A stretch of DNA of 64,000 nt from Vandiemenella viatica (Eukaryota > Arthropoda > Insecta > Orthoptera > Morabidae). Position 1 is the stretch's first letter. The number at the start of each line of letters is the position of its first letter. The stretch spans positions 67,205,832 to 67,269,831 of the forward strand of contig JARYHS010013631.1 of NCBI GenBank assembly GCA_031002005.1. Reading direction: 5' to 3'. Positions 57,896 through 64,000 of this stretch are shown here, piece after piece. The notes beneath the pieces are model-generated. The model saw nothing but the letters and a program-made list of their open reading frames with translations, had not been told where the DNA came from and did not search any database. Made by a program: the position numbers and the translations under genes.

Positions 57896-59988
57896 TCAGC
57901 TCGTATGTACAGAAGCCATTAGGATATTAAATAAGAATTTTGATCTTGAACATAGCTTCAAAGAACAAATCTGTATACTAAGATACAAGCTGTTACTGTA
58001 ATATTACCTGATAAATGCGAAGCAATACGCAAATTACTGATTGGCATTTACGAAATATTGGAACAGAAATTTGATTTAAATATAAATAAAGGCAATAAAT
58101 CTTTCAAGATGTGTTGTGGTAATAATCAAACAGACAGTTTACTGATTTTTTGAGAGTAAAAATCTTGTTAAAGAATTTTTTTATTTGCGAAGGTAAAATA
58201 CATCTGCGAGAATATTATCAAACGGATGTTTAAAGTTACAAGAATGAAGTTTCTTCAAGGAGAAAACGCTATCAAATATTGAGAAAGAACTATGAAAGAC
58301 CTTGATGAGATTCTAATGTGGAATATACAGTTAAAATGAGTCCTGGACACAGCGATCATACCAGAAATAAGAGAAGAAATAACCTATAAACGTGGTCTAT
58401 AGCTGACAATGCTGAAAATTGAGTGAATGAATTGAATATGATACGAATGCGTTTAGAAACTGACTGCAAACTAAATGAATTCGAAAAAAAAACTTTTAAA
58501 AAGGAGACCGTAAGTTCAAGCACCTCGTTGATGGAGGTCACTGAGACAGGATCTGGGGCTCGAAGCGGGAATACGTGGGTTCGAGCGGGGTGGTGGAATT
58601 TTTTTAATTATTCGTGACAGAGTTTGCGCTGAACCAGTCCTACGTTTCTTTCTGAAAGATATCAAAGTTGTCTCTTAGCAACTGTGAGGGCACTTTTTTT
58701 GAGATCTGCCTCTTGGTAAGTACTGATAAGCTGTAGCACATGCAATCCTTTCTTTGGAGCCCATTGATTTACAGTTGCCTCATGCCTACAGCGAGTGTAG
58801 ACGAGGCTGACAACATATACACCCCATTCCTTTCAGTTCTCGTTGAGGATAGGGGGTGATCTGTGGCAGAACTGAAGGAAGAGTAAAATTCTGGTGCTTC
58901 CAGAAGTGCTTCTGAGCACAAGAATCCACAGATCATGCCTATATTAAGGGAGGATTAAGTATCGCCATATATCTACCTGCAAATTATGTATTAACGTATT
59001 TTGTGTTTCTTTGTTTTCGAATGATGTGTGTTAAAGCAGTGTGGTGGCTGCGTGGAAGGGTTCGCACGGAGATTGATAGTTCTTCCGGTTCTAAGCCGGT
59101 TTGTCGATGTCATTTTAAAACGCATTTAATCTGTCCTTGAGCTCTCTTATTGCCTCTATACGGGGCTAAGCGGTTGGGACCCTCCTTAAGCAGTACGCTT
59201 CATTTACCAGTTAGGTTCACCAATCTATTATAAGTAAGGTAATGTAGAGGCGAATTATGCGTCTATTTGAAAATTCTTCCAGTCTGGCGGTCAAACAAAT
59301 CTACGGTATCTGCAGACGAATAATGACGTATTCATCAATAGTTGATTATTATTACTCAGAAATGGTAGAGTATATCACTCTTTTCCCAGATAATTTCCAA
59401 ACAGGCGATAAGAACTTTAATATGGATGACCTTTATGCTTGGTACAACTCGATTTGAGTTCACAATGTCCGTACTTTCGATGTGTATTATTGAGACGTCT
59501 CTACGCACTCCTAGAAACGGTCGCTTACTCGCATTACGACTCAAATTCCCTCCGACTGTTTTGTACTGCGCAAACGAAAGTTTAAATATTACACGGCTCT
59601 AGCATGTCGCCATTGAAGCATAAATTTTACGGGTCTGCACCTCTGCGAGCTTATCTCGATTCTTGTGCTGGCACTAAGCTCTCTTTCTCGCCCTTAATGG
59701 CTAAATTGCTCAGAGGTGAGGTCTTTGTTCGCTTCTTTTCCGCTTCAAAGATGCTGCATTACCCTCTGAGGCGTGAAATTTCGTCGGGTCGGTATGGTTA
59801 ATGGGGTAGCTGCGACTTTGAGGATCGCATCTTTTTAGCAGATCACTTAACGGCTTCGTTCATTGCTTCCAAGCTGTTAGACAACGTATCATAACTGTAA
59901 GTATCATATCCCAGTACAATAAATGCAAACTGGGAAGGGAGTGTCGGACGCGCATACCATAAAGTTTCGTAGTTTTTGCTTTATTATA
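57896..59988. other. AT-rich DNA, no recognisable feature
   Basis: No repeat or domain recognised; a single ttcgagc box near 58580 is not enough to call a SINE. Confidence 0.45.
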
Positions 59989-59989
59989 T

Positions 59990-60151
59990 TTTCCATGGTT
60001 TTCCCAAATCACTCCACGTTAATGCCGAGATTCTTCTTTTAAAAGGCTATGATCGAATTCCTTCCCGTTCCTTGCACACCCCACCCCCCCCCATTCTTTC
60101 TCTCCTCTGATGACCTTAATCGTCGAGGTGTAAGGCAAAAAATAATAAAAA
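59990..60151 (+). mobile_element. SINE family A, 5'-truncated copy
   Basis: Starts inside the element at tccatggttttcccaaatca, then aatgccgagattcttctttt, aaaaggctatgatcgaattc, cttcccgttccttgc, tail cgtcgaggtgtaaggc and an A-rich end. The tRNA-like head is absent. Confidence 0.75.
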
Positions 60152-60496
60152 ATATTTGGTTTTCTTGAAGACATTCTCAAGCTTTCAACCTCACAAAATG
60201 AAACAACATAAAATGTGCAGATAATGCATTAGTTACAGTACCTTCTATTAAGAGCCATGGGAAGAAGTTAACTAAATGAGCACTTAGTAACCAAGATGCA
60301 ACCAGATCTCACCAAATATCACCAAGGGAGGGGTGTCAAATAAAAAAAACACCTCACGTAATTAATGGACGCCCCTTTACTGTGTTGAAATTAGTTGCTA
60401 ATAGTTTAAACCCGTCTCTATTTTTATTCAGATCAACAGCATTCGCAATCTGAGTCTTTTATTGCACCAAGGACTTTTTTATTCTTCTTCTGACTT
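60152..60496. other. Unassigned spacer
   Basis: A single solo end-like phrase, cacgtaattaatggacgccc at about 60356-60375, resembles the GGGAGCGTCC family ends; no partner was found. Confidence 0.35.
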
Positions 60497-60668
60497 TATT
60501 CCTCGTTCATGTCGAGGTCATTACAGGCGGGAAAGGATTGGGGACAAGGAATAGGAAAAAACTTCGCATGGAATTATTTGGATAAATCAGTATGGCCGGA
60601 CGGTGATTCGATCCCGCGTCCTCATGAATGCGAGTCCCGATCGTACCGCTTACCATCACCCCGGTGTC
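60497..60668 (-). mobile_element. SINE family A copy, internally deleted
   Basis: Minus strand: gatggtaagcggtacgatcg, cattcatgaggacgcgggat, B-box gatcgaatcacc-like, then a jump to the ccttgtccccaatcctttcc and gtaatgacctcgac tail blocks. The middle gaatgccgggatg block is missing. Confidence 0.6.
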
Positions 60669-61149
60669 ATGAAGGAGCTGGAAGGAACTGTCTCTTATGT
60701 TTGTGAGAAATAGACGATATGTGCAAAACACAGTACTGCTTCATTTTCCTGGGAACAAGTATGAATTGCATGCCCCATGATACGATATCTGTGAAAGTCG
60801 ACTACTCCTAAAGCACTACATCGCATCTTGGATATCCCAGGACAAGCACGGCAGAATTTGAATTCCGGCAATAGACTCTCGCAACAGTTCCCTCAGCGGC
60901 GAGTTTAGATACACCCAAGGAACAATAACTGCCAAACCATCTGGATCTCTCGTTCAAAGCATTAAAATAAGTCGATAAAAACTACCATGAAATAGCGTAA
61001 ACTATAATAACCTTATTAATTAAAACTCATATTAGTCTGATGTGAAGTTCAAATATTTGTTTTCTACTGAAATTCTGAAATGATGGAGGATTGTTAATCC
61101 TCTATAGCTTGATATGATAAAAAGTAAATTCATAAACCAATAATACTCC
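60669..61149. other. Unassigned spacer
   Basis: No recognised feature. Confidence 0.45.
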
Positions 61150-61430
61150 AAAAAGCCACAGGGTAGTCATGCTGTTCTACCAGTGTGTTGTGGCTATCTT
61201 AACCCAACCCGGTAATCCACAGAGTACAGGGCGCCTACAATCTAACGTGAAGTAAATACCCCGGAACCCCTTGGCGAACTTCACACGAAAATAGCAAACA
61301 CTTCACAAAGACGAAGCTCTGCTGAAGGGCTCATTAGAAATCCTTCCACGACAGGGATTCGAACCTGGAACATCTTGATCTCCAGCCAAGCATCTGATTA
61401 ACAGAGCTTTGAAAGGTAGCGGTACCCGGT
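61150..61430 (-). mobile_element. tRNA-derived SINE family D copy
   Basis: Minus strand: agctctgttaatcagatgct (A-box region), intact B-box ggttcgaatccctgtcg (about 61347-61363), gaagttcgcc, ggggttccggggtatttac, ttagattgtaggcgccctgt, attaccgggttgggttaaga. It is the best-preserved head of family D in the window. Confidence 0.72.
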
Positions 61431-62635
61431 TAGAAACGCAGTAGGTCTGTATTAGGTTAAATAAACTGGTAATCGTACACGTAAGGGAATGTACAGTTTT
61501 ATCTGGAATCTCATATAGGCAGCGTTCTATATGAACGCCACATCAACAAAGCAAATGAATCTTTGCCGAGATGAAGGTTAGTTCAAGAACCTCTAAAAAT
61601 GTCTGTGGAAACCGATATTCGAACAGAGGAGATCTCGATTACTGGGAAGTCATCTTTAAGCCGAGTCACATGATTTTCGACTGGTCTTGATTTTCAGAAT
61701 ACATCACTGTTGTGCCTTTGGTTTATGTAGTAAACGACCTTGCGACTAACGTCACATAAATGATTCAAAGGGATCCATGTGACCTATGTAACTTCATCTG
61801 AGATAATCCATGTAAATTTGTTAATGATCTGCTGAAATTATTATTTCTTTTAATTCTCATAATTTAGATATGATCGTCCGACATTGAAATTCCATGGAAA
61901 AGTGAAACATCATATATCATATTATTTCAAAAAAGGTGTTTTTTTGTGACAAGATATCTTTTCCTCTTCACATTTAACCCAAATCAATAAATGAGATATC
62001 ATTTTAAAGATTAAGTTCTGCGCTTTGGTAACATCATTAATTAAGAAAGGAATTTTTTGAAATCCAACCAATAAATAGCAAAATTATGAACAATCAAGGT
62101 CACCAGAACGCTATAGTTCAGAGTCTAGCTGCTAGGCTGCGCTGGCGAAGATAAAGAGTGATCACATTAACATTAGATGGCTGCACAGAGATATTGATAA
62201 ACTGTGTTTCCTACGGTAAGGAGCATTTCGGATATTTTTGTTTCTATAACAGTTGCTACAAATGAGCCGATTCTTCTTTATTCCTACTACAAACCACTTA
62301 CGTACCTATTACTCGCATATCACTCGCGAAATTATCGCACGAGCCATCTAGTCTTTACAAACTTGTGTGCGCTGGTGTACAAAACTTAACGGCGAGACAA
62401 ATAAACTACTCGATGGAAATGAATGAAAGCGCGGTAGCATGTTGCCAGAGATCTCCCACACAATGCTGGAAGAGACACACTTTGAGGCCAGCGAGATTAT
62501 GGTATCAAATGTGTCTGACCCGCCACGAGGCGTTCGAAGGAACGGGACAAGACAATTTGTGTCAATAAACGAGCTGTTACGGTGCACTGTGCAACATGAC
62601 CGGAAACAAAATTCTGGGGAAGAATGACCGTGAAA
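61431..62635. other. AT-rich DNA, no recognisable feature
   Basis: Overlapping short ORFs at 62348-62680 on both strands show no domain. Nothing else recognised. Confidence 0.4.
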
Positions 62636-62639
62636 CCGG

Positions 62640-62703
62640 AAGGAGGACGTAGTGTAGTCGAGGAGTGTGGTATTGCTCACAGCATTGTTTCACGTCCATG
62701 GAG
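62640..62703 (+). pseudogene. Possible Tc1-type transposase N-terminal fragment, cut by assembly gap
   Basis: Just before the gap the frame reads GRSVVEECGIAHSIVSRPW, resembling the helix-turn-helix of Tc1-type transposases (V.EECGIAHSVVSR.W). Only about 20 residues are visible, so the assignment is tentative. Confidence 0.45.
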
Positions 62704-63703
62704 NNNNNNNNNNNNNNNNNNNNNNNNNNNNNNNNNNNNNNNNNNNNNNNNNNNNNNNNNNNNNNNNNNNNNNNNNNNNNNNNNNNNNNNNNNNNNNNNN
62801 NNNNNNNNNNNNNNNNNNNNNNNNNNNNNNNNNNNNNNNNNNNNNNNNNNNNNNNNNNNNNNNNNNNNNNNNNNNNNNNNNNNNNNNNNNNNNNNNNNNN
62901 NNNNNNNNNNNNNNNNNNNNNNNNNNNNNNNNNNNNNNNNNNNNNNNNNNNNNNNNNNNNNNNNNNNNNNNNNNNNNNNNNNNNNNNNNNNNNNNNNNNN
63001 NNNNNNNNNNNNNNNNNNNNNNNNNNNNNNNNNNNNNNNNNNNNNNNNNNNNNNNNNNNNNNNNNNNNNNNNNNNNNNNNNNNNNNNNNNNNNNNNNNNN
63101 NNNNNNNNNNNNNNNNNNNNNNNNNNNNNNNNNNNNNNNNNNNNNNNNNNNNNNNNNNNNNNNNNNNNNNNNNNNNNNNNNNNNNNNNNNNNNNNNNNNN
63201 NNNNNNNNNNNNNNNNNNNNNNNNNNNNNNNNNNNNNNNNNNNNNNNNNNNNNNNNNNNNNNNNNNNNNNNNNNNNNNNNNNNNNNNNNNNNNNNNNNNN
63301 NNNNNNNNNNNNNNNNNNNNNNNNNNNNNNNNNNNNNNNNNNNNNNNNNNNNNNNNNNNNNNNNNNNNNNNNNNNNNNNNNNNNNNNNNNNNNNNNNNNN
63401 NNNNNNNNNNNNNNNNNNNNNNNNNNNNNNNNNNNNNNNNNNNNNNNNNNNNNNNNNNNNNNNNNNNNNNNNNNNNNNNNNNNNNNNNNNNNNNNNNNNN
63501 NNNNNNNNNNNNNNNNNNNNNNNNNNNNNNNNNNNNNNNNNNNNNNNNNNNNNNNNNNNNNNNNNNNNNNNNNNNNNNNNNNNNNNNNNNNNNNNNNNNN
63601 NNNNNNNNNNNNNNNNNNNNNNNNNNNNNNNNNNNNNNNNNNNNNNNNNNNNNNNNNNNNNNNNNNNNNNNNNNNNNNNNNNNNNNNNNNNNNNNNNNNN
63701 NNN
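62704..63703. other. Assembly gap of exactly 1000 N
   Basis: A run of N of round length, most likely a scaffold gap of arbitrary size rather than a measured distance. ORFs spanning it are meaningless. Confidence 0.98.
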
Positions 63704-64000
63704 AGTTTGGCCTTCGCTGATGACAGCAAATCTTTGAAAGTGTAGAAGCTGTACTCGAATAAATAAAGCTTCTGAAAAATATAGCAGGAAAAGTCGGATA
63801 TCGTTTTACAAGCCTAAATTCATGACCAATATTAGGGATTCAGCCACAGTGAAAACTAATGGAAGAGTATGGAAAAATTTACAATATATTTAGATACATG
63901 AAATAATTCAAAATAATGGTCTAGATAAAGAAGCAAACATATCAAGTGCAAGAAAACTAGAACTAGCGTTCCAACTCAAGAAAGATACATACATAGGCTC
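63704..64000 (+). pseudogene. RTE-like LINE reverse transcriptase fragment
   Basis: Immediately after the gap the frame reads SLAFADDSKSL, the RT catalytic motif C (FADD). In other frames follow RISFYKPKFMTNIRDSATV and EIIQNNGLDKEANISSARKL plus ELAFQLKKDTY, in the order expected for the region after motif C of RTE-type LINEs. Stops and shifts are frequent. The rest lies in the gap and beyond the window. It appears related to the fragment at 48180-48665, which covers the next part of the same protein type. Confidence 0.78.

Noticed and set aside
62624..63745. Long ORFs of about 350-373 codons
   Set aside because: They consist almost entirely of undetermined bases in the assembly gap.

Overview
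This window reads as intergenic or intronic DNA from a large, repeat-rich arthropod genome, most likely an insect. The evidence is a strongly AT-rich background, no operons, long homopolymer runs, tRNA-derived SINEs, and remnants of Tc1/mariner, hAT, Helitron, CR1/Jockey-like, RTE and Penelope-like elements. The terminal sequence of the Tc1 element at 21396-22543 is one I associate with orthopteran-type genomes, so a polyneopteran insect is my guess; that is inference. I found no host protein-coding gene I could defend. Nearly every supported coding stretch is a transposon, and only one is intact: the Tc1-type transposase at 25332-26354.

Layout. 0-16 kb: a small foldback Penelope relic with a hammerhead-ribozyme-like motif (382-701), two copies of an LTR-like repeat (about 1500-2135 and 14470-15030), several tRNA-derived SINEs, a Helitron helicase remnant (11770-12150), and much featureless AT-rich DNA. 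16-30 kb: a MITE-like element with inverted ends (16805-17810), a second Penelope foldback (18102-18528), a decayed DD36E Tc1 (21396-22543), a LINE 3' end (22727-22905), an apparently complete Tc1-type element (25088-26509) inserted inside a SINE, and nested terminal-inverted-repeat elements (27080-28272). 30-46 kb: a non-autonomous Helitron with a SINE nested in it (31201-32139), a 3.5-kb Penelope-like element with reverse transcriptase and GIY-YIG endonuclease (32778-36283), a foldback repeat (36672-37190), a hAT-type MITE (38563-38907), and two CR1/Jockey-like LINE fragments (41298-41813; 43684-45358). 46-64 kb: SINEs, a diverged tandem repeat, RTE-type LINE fragments, a second copy of the foldback repeat (51720-52330), a mariner relic (56160-56835), a 1000-bp assembly gap (62704-63703) and an RTE fragment up to the right edge.

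The most interesting signal is architectural. Three separate insertions (382-701, 18089-18541, 32761-36300) share one plan: a 13-17 bp target-site duplication, a short single-copy 'tail' at one end, and two arms in inverted orientation that carry hammerhead-type catalytic cores. Only the third still has the RT plus GIY-YIG protein. The tails of the second and third insertions are visibly homologous although their arms have diverged, so these look like different members of one Penelope-like lineage, two of them reduced to ribozyme-bearing foldbacks.
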